DNA from: Psococerastis gibbosa
Lineage: Eukaryota; Arthropoda; Insecta; Psocodea; Psocidae
DNA: 64,000 bases
Reading direction: 5' to 3'
NCBI GenBank assembly: GCA_963971405.1
Contig: OZ020485.1
Span: forward strand, 39,119,469-39,183,468
Made by a program: the position numbers and the translations under genes. Below the pieces are notes generated by a model. The model was not told where the DNA came from. It made no database searches and saw nothing but the letters and a program-made list of their open reading frames with translations. Positions 46,956 through 58,145 of this stretch are shown in pieces; within the stretch, counting starts at the first letter, position 1, and the number at the start of each line of letters is the position of its first letter.

Positions 46956-47179
46956 AAATAAATAAATAAATAAATAAGGACTTCTTATTGTTTCTATTAC
47001 TAAGCCCACCTAGCGGAGTTAAGGCTATAAAGCCCTCTCTTACACTCAACTAGGAAGGCCCGGGGCCGCCTGCTTTACATGCCCTCCGAAGCATGGCCAG
47101 AAAAAGTAGCCAGTGTGGGACTCGAACCAACAACCTTTCAGGTGAAAGTCAGAGTCCGTGCCACTACGCTACATGTCCA
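46956..47179 (-). mobile_element. SINE-B copy
   Basis: AAATAAATAAATAAATAAGG tail, body as in 4232-4447 with the CTCTCTTACACTCAACTAGG segment, ending at the CTACATGTCC head. Confidence 0.85.
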
Positions 47180-47259
47180 CGTAAAACAATATTCTATGGT
47201 CTATATTCTGTTACTGACTTATGTGCAATAGGAATGTAAAAACAAAATACATTCAATAC

Positions 47260-47418
47260 AGGTCCACTTTGGCGATTATTGTTAATCTTAACCTGGTATT
47301 AAAAATGTAAATGAGATAAATTTATTATGGAAAGTACGGAAAGTACTATTAAAAATTGGTTTGCTTACATTTTTAACCCAGGAATAAATTAATACTAAAC
47401 GGCATAATAGGCCCGCAT
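47260..47418. mobile_element. Family F MITE, short form, decayed
   Basis: GGTCCACTTTGGCGATTATT at the left and CGGCATAATAGGCCCGC at the right are diverged forms of the family ends (compare 9272-9642). CTGGTATTAAAAATGTAAAT is the shared inner arm. Confidence 0.6.
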
Positions 47419-48330
47419 ATCGAAATTTACAGTTACAGTAATAGAAAGCTGATGGCCACATAAACACATTGTAGTGCGTAAAATAAACTACAAAATAAAA
47501 TTATGATAGTAGTCACATGAACAGTATTATTACATACAGTAGACTGTTCATCTAGTCGTGGGCCTAATGCAAACATTTTATGCCTAAAGGTGACAAGTTG
47601 GAAGGAAGTAAAACATAAACCCATCTTATATCATCAATAAATTGATGAAACATAAACTTTGTTCTCAGAAAATGGTAGAATTGAAAACTTATTACTTCCA
47701 TGAAATATCAATAGTAGAAGGAATGATTCAATTTAAAAAACGCATATAAATTTGCGACATTTGTTACAGCGAATAACTCAATTTAACTCATTGATGGAAA
47801 CATGTCTTCTCATCATTAGCGCTATTGAATTCCTCAAGCTCCAAAGCTTCGATGAGAGCACAGAAGCGCAAGACACTATTCTTATAAAGAGCTAAGGGGG
47901 GGGGGGCATGACGACAAGAGCTGGCTGTGCCATTAGTTATGAACCCCAGTCTTTTATTTCGTAAGTTGTAATAAATTTTGACGTTGAAAAATGGGAGTTT
48001 CACCGTTTTAAAGAAATCTATCTGAATATAAAACTCAAGTTCTAAGAACAAAGGTTTCACTTTTAGGTTCCAAAATCTGAAGAAAATGCAAATCAGTTGC
48101 CATAAATTGCCTCGAATTTTTTCAAATATCTAGAAGGCGCATCTCTTTCTGTGTACATTCTTTCTTGGAAAAATAAAATCCCTTTGCTACGACTAGGTTT
48201 GCATAAAACAGTATAAGAAGTTGCATAATAAGGGGTTCCATTTTTTAAATAAGTTGTCATACAAAAGCTCCTGTATGTAGGACTACTTTTTATGGTATAT
48301 GTTACGTTACAGTGATATAAAGACAGTTGC
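47419..48330. other. No gene recognised
   Basis: AT-rich. A run of ten G near 47895. Nothing recognised. Confidence 0.4.
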
Positions 48331-48333
48331 TTA

Positions 48334-48761
48334 GGTGCCCATTCCACATACGTACAACGTCAATGAAAATTATGAAATTGAAGGGCATTTCAATTTTACT
48401 CTATGCCATTGTTAAAATTGATCAATGATCAATTGATAATAGAGTAAAGTCACAAACAATGAAAAAAACAATCTAAAATTAAAAAATGGCGTCATGTGAT
48501 ATGACAAGTACAACTATTTTAATTGATTTCTCTAAAAAGAAAGCATTTCTGTATAAAAATTATAATAAGGATTAAATAATAAGGCGACGAAGAAAACAAA
48601 CACAATTTCAAGAAACAAATTTCAAAAATTTGGCGCATACGCTTCAATTGAAAATTGTCAATTTTTGAAAAACATATGGAATGGACCCCATCAATGACAA
48701 ATTGAAATGTCCTTCAATTTCATAATTTTCATTGACGTTGTACGTATGTGGAATGGGCGCC
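48334..48761. mobile_element. PIF/Harbinger-like MITE, family D copy (428 bp)
   Basis: Left flank TTA at 48331-48333, right flank TAT, so the duplication is imperfect. The ends are GGTGCCCATTCCACATACGT and ACGTATGTGGAATGGGCGCC. The outer arms match 8871-9032 while the interior matches 44088-44565. Confidence 0.8.
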
Positions 48762-51219
48762 TATGGTATGATTAATATCAATCGCCATAGTAGACCCTCA
48801 GCATTGGAACACTTATAAAAATCGAATAAACTCGGTGATTTACTCATACAAGTTTTCGAAAAAAAAAATAAACAAAAAAAATCCAAAGGTCATTCTATCG
48901 TGGTCGGGTTTCTAGATTTTTGAAATAATATACTTTGTGAATTTTTTTTAAATGAGTCGTTACAAAAAAGCTCCTGTAGGGTTACTTACTACTTTGTATC
49001 GGGTATCTTACATTACAGTTCCTGCTGGCACAAAATAAAGTAGATGGAGTTCAAAATGTAGAGATACAGTAGGTATTAAGTCCAAAAAGGAATACCGTAC
49101 TAGGCATAATATTGAATTATATGTACCCTTTCCTCGCTTCCACTTTAGGGAGTACAATAAACTCTGTCATGACGGTCTGCAGACCACTTAGGCCGACAAT
49201 GTGTCAATTATGATCACTACATATTATTTAGCTTACAGTATGATTTTAATGTACGACAAAGTTAATGTGAAACTTGGGCATTCATGTTTTTCACAAGTTG
49301 TTGAATTCTCGACTTAATGTTCTTGTTAATAGCAACTCTTAAGTCACTGCAGGCATTCCTGCGGACCATTTGCCAGGGTCCCACCAGTGTGGAACCACTG
49401 TGTTAAACAAATTCACATTGTGACCATGATATTTAGCACATCATAACAAGACAAAGGGCTGATAGTTTTGAAACTAAAAGGGGATGAATATAAAAATGTG
49501 GCATTTCCCCAGGCAGATTGAAACCTCAAGAAAGAGAACACTTGAGCTCTTTGCTGAAGATATGGGGAAAATAAATATCATCTGATTTTTCAAACTACTG
49601 AAAAACGTATGTTTCTCATCAAACAATGCCATGAGATTCAAATAAAAATGACAGCCGAATGAAAAATAAAATTTCTTCGGAAGATGAAAAAGGTTAAATT
49701 TTTCCCCTCGTCATTTTCATGTGAGATTCCAATTTGTTTCCACACACAACTAGTTTCATATTTATCACACACACCTCTCTCTCTCTCTTATTTCGCAAAG
49801 GGTCAACCTCTCGATCCCCCCCCCCTCCCCATACCTTCTGCACCTACCCTGAATCCTTTTCTCTCTGAGAAATCCTATATACGTATTTTCTCACTACGTA
49901 TAGATATCTAATACCCACCCCGAAGCTATTCCTAAAATAAAATATGTGAACGAAATATATACCTGTCCTTTTCAAGCGCTTCCGGGGTAATATAAACTAC
50001 CCATTGCAACTTCCCTTATTTCAAAATTTACCTATTGAAGGCCTGAACTCTGGAGAATTTTGAAAGCGAATTGAGTACTGAGTAGTGAAACTGAAATTTG
50101 GATCTCCAGCTCTAAATGTCAGGTACATACTGTAGGTATTACTTTTTTATAATGCTGATATCCTATGGTACATTTATTTATCTATATCTATATACAGTAG
50201 CTAGGTATATAATTGACGCGTATTTCTTGTACTAGTTTGTTGTACCTACCATTTGTAAATGACTAAATGTTATTTTTTTCTTTCCTTAACACTGTGTTTA
50301 AAAGCAGTAGGTCTGCTCTTTCATACAAAAATTGACCTGATGTATTGTCATACAATATATATATTCCTCATGATCCAAACATTCCTAATGTTTCAAGTAT
50401 TCCAATCCTTCCAAACGTTGCAAGTATTCCAAATGTTCCAAACGTCCCATGCGTTCCATATATTATTTGGTCGCATTTGCAATAAGTTATTGCATTGTGT
50501 CAAAATGAAATGTTTCCGGGCCTTAAAAATGCAAGTTACTTTACACAACCAAAACGATTTGCAACCAAAATGCAACCTAATACTACATTGCAGCAATATC
50601 TCTATGGTTTACTGGTAACTTAAGAGATGTTATGTAATACTGTACTAGCACTAGTAGTATTATAGATTTTATTTCTTCATTCGCATTGTCCTTTATGCCA
50701 TGTTTCCTGTCAGGTAATGCGTAGATCTTTGAATAATTTGTCAAACATGACACCAAAATATTTGACGGTGTAATTTTAGGTAATTTTGAATTTTTTACGA
50801 TCTGCATATACAAATTGCTCGGGGAATAAGTTAGCAGTATAGTTGAAATTTATTCATAAACCTCTGTTGATGATCCATGTAGTATACGAGACGCAAATAA
50901 AAGTGCAAATAGTGTCAATATAAAATATTTTACGCCATCCACATAAAATGGCTTTGAAGACAGGTTCCCTAGGCTTTACTGTTGGAGGAGTAGGTACAGG
51001 AATTTAAAACCAGCATAATATACTCCTTAAAATCTAAATTATTTAATGTACGACTCAGTTTAACATATTTTTAGTTTTAGTATGTACTATACTTGAAGGT
51101 GCTATTCCTACGACGTAGTACAATACGGGTTATTTGTAAGAGTGGACCAAAAGGCCCAAAGTAAAGACAAGTTTCATCCATTATTTCTTCCTTTCTACAA
51201 TACAGAAACAAAAACTTAG
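48762..51219. other. No gene recognised
   Basis: AT-rich. GGTCCCACCAGTGTGGAACC followed by ACTG near 49378-49402 looks like a hAT right end, but the partner was not found. A short CT run occurs at 49772. A 119-codon frame at 50259-50618 is biased toward F, Q and M through a degenerate TTCCAA repeat at 50375-50460 and is not a gene. Confidence 0.35.
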
Positions 51220-51488
51220 TGATGAAGCAGTCAAAACCGGGATGATAGGCCGTGGTCATTCTGAAAGCGTACCTTCAAACGTTTCGTCAACGTCTGCGGT
51301 TGACATCATCAGTGAAACTGCGTAGACACGGTTGCTGCTGAGCCTCCGAGATACAATCTTAGAAGTCTACGCAGTTCCACTGAAAATGTCAACCGCAGAT
51401 GTTGCCGAAACGTTTGGAAGTACGCTTTCAGCGCCTATCAGCCCAGATTTCACTGTTTCCTCATTAAACTCCGGCCGTGAAAGCATAT
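51220..51488. repeat. Fold-back family G copy
   Basis: Inverted arms at about 51225-51330 and 51365-51470 surround GCTGCTGAGCCTCCGAGATA. Each arm contains AAACGTTT, CGTCAACxTCTGCGGTxGAC and CAGTxxxACTG segments. The left arm carries the best hammerhead-like motif (51273-51317, minus strand). Confidence 0.75.
51273..51317 (-). ncRNA. Hammerhead-like RNA motif in family G, best copy (candidate)
   Basis: On the minus strand: stem I UUUCA, core CUGAUGA exactly, an extra U, stem II GUCAAC / GUUGAC (six Watson-Crick pairs), GAAA, CGU (with the last A a self-complementary ACGU), U at the cleavage position, and UGAAG closing stem I. The single deviation from a type I hammerhead is the inserted U. 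Compared with 60573-60617, pair 3 of stem I changes from C-G to U-A, a compensatory change. Activity has not been shown. Confidence 0.45.
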
Positions 51489-51504
51489 TTTGTAGTTATA
51501 AAAA

Positions 51505-51850
51505 CTTAGCGTTTTGCAGCATTTCTGCTTTAAGCAACCCTGTCTGCCTGGCGGGGGGAGTGAGTCTGTTTGTTAACTTGAGGCACCCTAAGGGCAGACT
51601 CCTTCGCCTCAGGGAGAAGGGAAGTTGACTGACAGGGTGGACCTCCTGATTGTAGTGGATTCCGAACCACTTGGGGAACATGGTAAAGTCACACGATTAA
51701 ATCCGAGGTGACCAGGACTCAGCACGCACGTAGACTCACTGGTATAGTCTCAGTGCATTATCATGTCCTCCCATGTTCTCCTGCCAACGCTGTGCACACT
51801 ACCAAGTTTTGCGCAGTTTGAAACACGCTGTGCTCTCGTGGATTCAACTT
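51505..51850 (-). mobile_element. SINE-H copy
   Basis: GCATTTCTGCTTTAAGCAAC to TCGTGGATTCAACTTGG, full core. It lies directly after the family G copy. Confidence 0.8.
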
Positions 51851-51867
51851 GGCAAGTTGGAAACTTG

Positions 51868-51908
51868 TTAGTCTGATGATGGTGTAAAACCGAAACAGCT
51901 GTAACTGA
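51868..51908 (+). ncRNA. Hammerhead-like RNA motif, separate family (candidate)
   Basis: Stem I UUAGU, core CUGAUGA, extra U, stem II GGU-GUAAA-ACC, then GAAA, self-complementary ACAGCUGU (with the last A of GAAA), A at the cleavage position, and ACUGA closing stem I. Layout as at 51273-51317 although the surrounding sequence is unrelated. Stem II is short. Confidence 0.35.
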
Positions 51909-51989
51909 TTTTTAATTTTTTAACTTTTAACAATATACTGTATATGTTTATGCGGAAATTGTGCAAATTTGTTTGATTTTAATACTTTA

Positions 51990-52165
51990 CACATTATGTT
52001 TCGTTTCCACGAAGTCACGAGAGAAACCCTTTATTGGATTGGCAAGGCCGTTATTGTTATATAAATACTCGTTATATAGCAACTGTAATTATTAAAACCC
52101 AATTAATCTGTTAAAAAAATTAACTTTGTCTAAGAAACCCGCAAGTGTTAGTACACAGTGCAGTA
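51990..52165. mobile_element. Family K partial copy
   Basis: CCACGAAGTCACGAGAGAAA and AATTAACTTTGTCTAAGAAA match 11864-12160 and 63803-64000. The hammerhead-like part is missing. Confidence 0.5.
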
Positions 52166-53231
52166 ACTTATTTAGAGTTGGACACACAGCACAGTGATTA
52201 TTATGGACCTCAAACTTACAAAGCATTATTCAAGTGGTTCACTTCACTATTGGTTGATAGATTGATTTCTCAAGCACTGGAGTGTAAGGTAAGAGAAGCA
52301 GTCTGAAGCAGATTCAGATTTGCTCAGTTATAAGGAGATGAAACTTATTATCTACTTGACTGATCTTGGCATTAAGCGAGCATAATTATTACTATAATTT
52401 TGCCCCCCTTACCTCAAAGTTAACCCCTTTTCAGTGTACCTACATTAACATGTCTCTAATTACAGGCGTATTAAAATAAAAGTGTTGGTGTCGTCCACAC
52501 ATAGAGTGTCAATTAAAAAAAGTCGTGAACTTGACGAAACATGTACCTAATTAGAATTCACAATGTTAATGAAAAAAAATTATTTTAAACTATTCGTCAG
52601 ACCAACCTAACAAATAATAGGTTCTGTTATACACGACATAATATATGAAAAATAAAACTTGTACGGTATACGATTGGGTAGAAATATATTTTTGTAACCC
52701 GCTCTCTTACCTTCTTCTCAAACTTTTTCTCAAATTTTTTTATACTGTATGTACCCGTACATCCAGTATATCCATCAGAGGGTAAATCAATATCGTCAAG
52801 TACAGGTGTCTCACAATCGGGCTATAAATAACCAACTATTTTACCCATGTATTCTCAAAATTTTTCCCCAGAGGAACAATCTAGGAACCCCTCCCCCCGC
52901 GTCCCCACATTGTATATGTATGTCCAGCTCATTACTGCTTACATCTTAGCACGGAACTAAAAACGAAAAATCTCATAAAGTTATCTGTGAGAGGAGAATA
53001 GGCTATTATAGTTCAACCGCTTTAAATTGATGAGACTGTAGTTTTAGGTAAAACAATTTTTTTAAGCTGTATTTTCAAAATTTTCCCCGGGGCATCCCGG
53101 TTTGCACCCCCGGCAAGTAGAAATGCATCCGCCACCTCCGAAAGCAGTGAATTGCGGTATACAATGTATACTGTAGGTCTGTTGCAAAATAGTAGGTCTC
53201 ATTTGCCCGGGGCCCCAGTCCGTGGTATTAT
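52166..53231. other. No gene recognised
   Basis: AT-rich. Nothing recognised. Confidence 0.4.
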
Positions 53232-53590
53232 AGAACAATGTGTTGTTGTTTCTAACGCCTGCTTTCAGCATTTCTGCTTTAAGCAACCCTGTCAGCCTGG
53301 CGGGGGGAGTGAGTCTGTTTATTAACTTGAGGCACCCTAAGGGCAGACTCTTTCACCTCGGGGAAAGGGGAGTTGACTAACAGGGTGGACCTCCTGATTA
53401 TAGTGGATTCCGAACCACTTGGGGAACATGGTAAAGTCACACGATTAAATCGGAGGTGACCAGGACTCGACTTATACTGCCTGAGCGAGTTATCATGTCC
53501 CACCAGGTTCCCCTGCCAACGCTGTGCACACTACCAAGTTGCCGCAGTTTGAAACATGCTCTGCTCTAATGGAATCAACATGGTAAGGCC
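53232..53590 (-). mobile_element. SINE-H copy with GTT repeat end
   Basis: GTTGTTGTTTCTAACGCCTG marks the AAC-tail end in reverse. The copy is full length and well preserved. Confidence 0.85.
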
Positions 53591-53617
53591 GTTGGCAAAA
53601 GAACAATGTATTACCCG

Positions 53618-54069
53618 ACCAGTACAGTAATAAGTTATTCTTAAGCTGACCATTCACGAGGGCTCCAAACGGACTCGCGCCAAGCCAAATGGCGCGTCCT
53701 GTTCCATTTGGCGTTATCGCCATTTAGATGAGTCATCACGACTACGCTGAACCAGTCGCTCCAAATCTTTCAAATTGTACAGTGTGACCATGTGGAAGTG
53801 GTACTTTTACACTGTACAATTTGAAAGATTTGGAGCGACTGGTTCAGCGTAGTCGTGATGACCCCTGTAAATGGCGCTAACGCCAAATGGAACAGCACGC
53901 GCCATTTAGCTTGGCGCGAGTCCGTTTGGAGCCCTCATGAATGGCCAGCTTTAGGGTTAAAAATGTAAACGAAACAATTTTGAATAACACCTTCCATTAT
54001 AAAATTATCCTGTTCATATTTTTAATCCCAGGTTATTAAATATAATCGTCATGGTAGGCTCGCAGCAGG
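53618..54069. mobile_element. Family F remnant, split by a palindromic MITE
   Basis: GGGTTAAAAATGTAAACGAA and CATTATAAAATTATCCTGTT match the inner parts of 28743-28917 and 61289-61463. The right end GTAGGCTCGCAGCAG is a decayed family terminus. Confidence 0.45.
53644..53950. mobile_element. Near-perfect palindromic MITE (307 bp)
   Basis: Arms of about 140 bp (starting AGCTGACCATTCACGAGGGC) are almost exact inverted copies around a 25-bp loop. TTA is duplicated at 53641-53643 and 53951-53953. It contains CGCCATTT/AAATGGCG pairs and AATTGTACAGTGT. The 3-bp duplication suggests a PIF/Harbinger-like element, but its ends differ from family D. It interrupts a family F element. Confidence 0.85.
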
Positions 54070-54109
54070 ATAGAATGACATTTCGAACACATTATATTGC
54101 AGTAAAATA

Positions 54110-54310
54110 TGGAGTATGTATAACACTGACATTAAATGAACTTTTGGTTGAAGTTATAAACTAAATTAAAGGATATATAAAAAAACTGGGCTTGGCGGGG
54201 CTTGTGGTCGAGCGGTTAAGACGACGCCCCGGTTAGGCGTAGATCGTGGGTTCGAGTCCCTCCAAGCCCAGTTTTTATATGTCCTTTAATTTCGTTTATG
54301 ACATTTGGAA
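54110..54310. mobile_element. SINE-C unit with collapsed inverted ends
   Basis: AAATTAAAGGATATATAAAA at the left is the inverted complement of TTTATATGTCCTTTAATTT at the right. Between them is a complete tRNA-like unit on the plus strand. TTGCAGTAAAATATGGAGTA leads into it, as at 56540-56570. Confidence 0.7.
54198..54269 (+). tRNA. tRNA-like cloverleaf inside SINE-C (probably not a functional tRNA)
   Basis: 72 bases: acceptor GGGCTTG pairs fully with CAAGCCC, D arm GTC...GAC, anticodon stem ACGCC/GGCGT, T arm GTGGG-TTCGAGT-CCCTC with one mismatch. The seven-base anticodon loop is CCGGTTA, so position 33 is C instead of the near-universal U. It occurs as a repeat, so it is most likely a tRNA-derived SINE head. 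Confidence 0.45.
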
Positions 54311-54925
54311 CACTTATAAAAATCGAATAAACTCGTTTTTCCGCTTATGCAAGTTAGAATACAAAAACATATAGACAAAAAGAATTCCAAATGTCACTCT
54401 ATCGTGGTCGGGTTCCTAAATTGTTTTCATCATAATACTAATAATATATAATAAAATCAAGATCTTTGCGTCTTGAGATATTACCTCCTCCCGGACCTAG
54501 CATTAATCCAATATTCCAATCAATCGTGACATTAACGATTAATAACGTGTAACTAGTACGCTGTACGGTACAGAGGGCAACGGATTACATTAAGCCAATT
54601 GCAATTGGGGCGTCCTGTGAACCCAAACCTCGTACCAAATTAATGGCCGCCATCCAATCACACAGGCTTACTTGACTTAGCGCCTCACTCCGATTAATCT
54701 TAACTTTCCTCACTTGCTTTGACCTGCATCTTAATTGTCGTCCCACTCTCAAGACAAATGATGGTGACAGTCTCGTTTCCAAATTTAGAGAAGTTCGCTT
54801 GGAAATTTGTTGATTTATGATCAACTATATAGTCAGGCTTTCTGCTCATTTTCTCATTTTATTTGCAATGAATATTGTAGCCCACAGGCTTATCAAAAGT
54901 ATGAATTTCGAGAGTGTATGGGAGT
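54311..54925. other. No gene recognised
   Basis: Nothing recognised. Confidence 0.4.
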
Positions 54926-55125
54926 ATGGATCTCTCTCTCCCTTCCCCCTCGCCCTCTCCCCCTCTCACCTCCCCCACTCTCTCTCACTCTCCATCCCCC
55001 CTATCACTCTCACTCACTCTCCCTCCCCTCTCTCTCACTCTCTCTCACTCTCTCTCCCCCTCTCTCTCCCCCTCTCTCTCCCCCTCTTTCTCCCCCTCTC
55101 TCTTCCCCTCTCTCTCATATACACA
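54926..55125. repeat. CT-rich low-complexity tract
   Basis: About 195 bp almost wholly C and T on the plus strand, largely CTCTCTCC/CCCTCTCT. Three overlapping frames through it (S/L/P-rich) are not genes. A long polypurine-polypyrimidine tract of this kind can adopt triplex (H-DNA) form by established knowledge. Confidence 0.9.
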
Positions 55126-55416
55126 CACACTCGTCAGGATATTTCACGAGTATGCCTTTGGTTAATGCGTTAAAATTAGCGTAATTTCAATTGCACGTGG
55201 TATTAACTCGTATATTACGTATGCTGTGATAGATTTACCACTTGTACTTTATTTGTACTAATAATTTGGGAATAAATACTGTAATACTTTACCGAATAAT
55301 ATAAGAGATTTGTTAATATTAATAGGATTAACTGGAGTAAGACAGCACTTATTTTACTTCACCTTTGTAAGGGCCACGGACGGACCCTATCTTGCCTCAA
55401 ATTCCGCTGTGTTACT
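55126..55416. other. No gene recognised
   Basis: Nothing recognised. Confidence 0.4.
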
Positions 55417-55795
55417 TGTGTTGTTGTCGTTGTGTTGTTGTTTCCAACGTCTGCTTTCAGCATTTCTGCTTTTAAGCAACTCTGTTGGCCTGGCGAGGGG
55501 AGTCCGTTTTTAACTTAAGGGAGACTCTTTCACCTCGGGGGTAGGGGAGTTGACAGACAGGGTGGACCTCCTGATTATAGTGGATTCCGAATCACAGGGG
55601 GAACATGGTAGAGTCCCACAATTAAATCGGAAGTAACCAGGACTCGACACGCACGCAGACTGACTGGTATAGTCTCAGCACGTTATCATGTCCCACCATG
55701 TTCCCCTGCCAACGCTGTGCGCACTACCAAGTTTGCCGCAGTTTGAAGCATGCTCTGCTCTCATGGATTCAACATGGTAAGGCCGTTAACGCTAT
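55417..55795 (-). mobile_element. SINE-H copy with GTT repeat end
   Basis: GTTGTTGTCGTTGTGTTGTTG start and GGATTCAACATGGTAAGGCC end. The most complete minus-strand copy, with a few deletions near 55500. Confidence 0.8.
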
Positions 55796-56284
55796 GTTAC
55801 CTGTTACAAACTTACTGATGTGAAAAAACTAATTTTCTTCCATTCCTCTAGCGTTTAAACGGATTGAATAGATATTCAATATTCTGATTATAGGTACTTG
55901 ACAAATAGTATGCGTGGACTCCGCTTTTCTAGGCTCTGTGAACAGGGGGTGCAGGATGCATGATGATCACCAACCATTTGTACGATAAATCAAACGGTAA
56001 AGCGGTTTGTTTTTTAATTTTCAATAAATATCTCTTATTACCAGACATGATTAACTGCTTTCCTAATTATTTTAAATTAGGCATGAAATCAAACTTTGAT
56101 TTTTTTATTGGCGCCGTCCGATAATTAAACTTAATAGATGGAATTATAGTTGCCCCTAAGCAATTTTTAAACTTCTCTAACTCAATTACAAAAATGCGCA
56201 CACTAGTAAGATTTTTAAGCGCAATAATTAATCCCCGACGTAGACCAGCACTTATAATAAGTACACTCGTACATTATTTGGTAG
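55796..56284. other. No gene recognised
   Basis: AT-rich. Nothing recognised. Confidence 0.4.
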
Positions 56285-56326
56285 GTTGGTGAAGTTATAA
56301 ACGAAATTAAAGGATATATAAAAACT

Positions 56327-56398
56327 GGGCTTGGCAGGACTCGAACCCACGATCTACGCCTAACCGGGGCGTCGTCTTAACCACTCGACCACAAGCCC
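56327..56398 (-). tRNA. tRNA-like unit in left arm of SINE-C dimer
   Basis: 72 bases on the minus strand: GGGCTTG pairs with CAAGCCC, anticodon stem ACGCC/GGCGT, loop CCGGTTA. Position 33 is C. Probably a SINE head. Confidence 0.4.
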
Positions 56399-56697
56399 GC
56401 ACAAACACAGCTGATGTATATCCTCTACTTACATGCTCTTACTGACATGATTCGTAATGTTAGACAGGTTAGTACAGCGACACTACTGTCTAACCGAACA
56501 AGTCTGTGAGCTCACTTTTAACGCCATAAAGGCAATGATTTTTACACATTATATTGCAGTATTATATGGAGTATATCACAGATTCCCAGACTTGTTCGGT
56601 TAGATATTTGTGTAGCTGTACTAACCTGTCTAACATTACGAATCATGTCAATAAGAGCATATTATAAGTAGAGGATATACATCAGCTGTGCTTGTGC

Positions 56698-56769
56698 GGG
56701 CTTGTGGTCGAGCGGTTAAGACAACGCCCCGATTAGGCGTAGATCGTGGGTTCGAGTCCCGCCAAGCCC
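56698..56769 (+). tRNA. tRNA-like unit in right arm of SINE-C dimer
   Basis: 72 bases: acceptor GGGCTTG pairs with CAAGCCC, T arm GTGGG-TTCGAGT-CCCGC with one G-T pair, anticodon loop CCGATTA. Position 33 is C, so this is unlikely to be a normal decoding tRNA. Confidence 0.45.
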
Positions 56770-56810
56770 AGTTTTTATATTATATCCTTTAATTTCGTTT
56801 ATATTGCTGT

Positions 56811-57790
56811 GCTGACAATTGTCCTCATCGCTGAGCAACTGGGTCTAAAGGTAATACACGGGTGTACACTTGTCAACAATTGTGCGTCATTATTAGCCAA
56901 TCAGAGCGCTAGTTACATGTCTTTTAGACTACTGAAGTGATAAAAAAACTTGTAACGGTGACTTAGAGGGCAATTTAGAGGCAATTCCCAAAAGGGAAGA
57001 TTTAGAAGAAGAGAGGGAGATGAGAGCTGCATGACGCTATTAGGGTAAGTGCATATTTATAGTATTATGACAAGGCCATCCAGGCCGCAATTTTCTGGCG
57101 GAACGTGTCCTGATGGCCCGGACACGTAAACTAACTAACTATAGTATTATAATATATTGCATGATGATATTAATCCTAACTATAAGTTCATTATTTGATT
57201 CAGCCTCCCAGGTCAAATAGACCATAACAAAACATCAGAAAATAAGCCTACTCCCAAATACTTTATTGACGCCTGCTGCTGAACTGTTCCCCTTAAATCG
57301 CTGGGGAGCTCCCCACAAAAAAGGCTTACTTATTGCAAGCTAAGCCGTGGCAAACGTTTTTTTTTATATTTAGCATTGTATAGCTCCAAACAGGAAGACA
57401 AATGGAGCTAAATTTTTTTGTGTGCTGAGGTTGAGCGTACTTGGACGGGCCGCTGCTAATGAAAGGCGAAAGGGAAATTAATTGTGTTAGGTTTCCCTGG
57501 GATTTCTGACTCCCCGTTAGCTTGTTACCACACTGTCGTTTAGACGTTGCCCCCTTCTCACTTTTAAAATAAAATTTGCTTGAACATTCGTTGCCTGTGT
57601 AGAGGAAATTTCTTTATATTTTGCCCAAACAAATAGCAATTGATTATAGGGACAACAGTAGGTAGGAATGGGTTTAGGTGCCATTAGCTGACAAATTAAT
57701 TAACAATTCGCCGACTGTCAGCAGTGTCAGCTGTCTATTACAAATGAGATTTCGTAGAGACTGGATAGCTTCGACATGGTGATATCCAGT
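56811..57790. other. No gene recognised
   Basis: AT-rich. A minor repeat at 57066-57138 resembles 30047-30108. Nothing else recognised. Confidence 0.4.
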
Positions 57791-58145
57791 GCCGAAACAA
57801 GATATGAGCAAGACTGTGCGGTGCAGCCCCCCCCCCCCCCCCAGTGCCGGGCTTGGCCTTGTGGGGGGCTCTTTCTCAGGCAGAAAAGTCTTATACTCTT
57901 ATACTAATATTCCCCGATCATTTATAAAATAGAGACTCAGGATCAAGAATAGAAGAGAGTAAGGCGATTAATGCTTAATGCTACGCCGCGTTCCAATTTC
58001 CCGCCAAATATTTCGATTTAATTGCTTTAGTTTGTTGTTTTAGTTTTTATTTATTTATTGCGATTTTGTATTTTGCTGCTTTTTGTGGGGGCCCTGGGGT
58101 CATGCCCCACCTGGCCTCATAGCCAAACCCGGAAATTTCTTCCCC
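57791..58145. mobile_element. Possible hAT-like element(s), ends incomplete
   Basis: CAGTGCCGAAACAAG at 57791 and CAGTGCCGGGCTTGGCC at 57842 look like hAT ends, with a C-run between them. AGCCAAACCCGG near 58125 is the near complement of the second. No duplication could be found, so one element may be nested in another and decayed. Confidence 0.35.

Larger units (their letters stand above)
56285..56810. mobile_element. SINE-C inverted dimer (long fold-back)
   Basis: The left arm (56293-56517) is repeated in reverse complement in the right arm (about 56583-56805), with a centre of about 65 bp. Each arm holds a tRNA-like unit at its outer end plus GTTAGACAGGTTAGTACAGC and TAGAGGATATAC. Outer ends are AAATTAAAGGATATATAAAA and the near complement. 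A single RNA would fold into a hairpin with a cloverleaf-like element at its base. Confidence 0.8.

Noticed and set aside
50259-50618. 119-codon frame rich in F and Q
   Set aside because: Generated by a degenerate TTCCAA repeat; no family features.
48762-51219. Host gene in the longest repeat-poor stretch
   Set aside because: No frame with recognisable residues or splice pattern found on either strand.
54807-55184. Three overlapping S/L/P-rich frames of 83-125 codons
   Set aside because: They run through the CT-rich tract in three phases; low complexity only.
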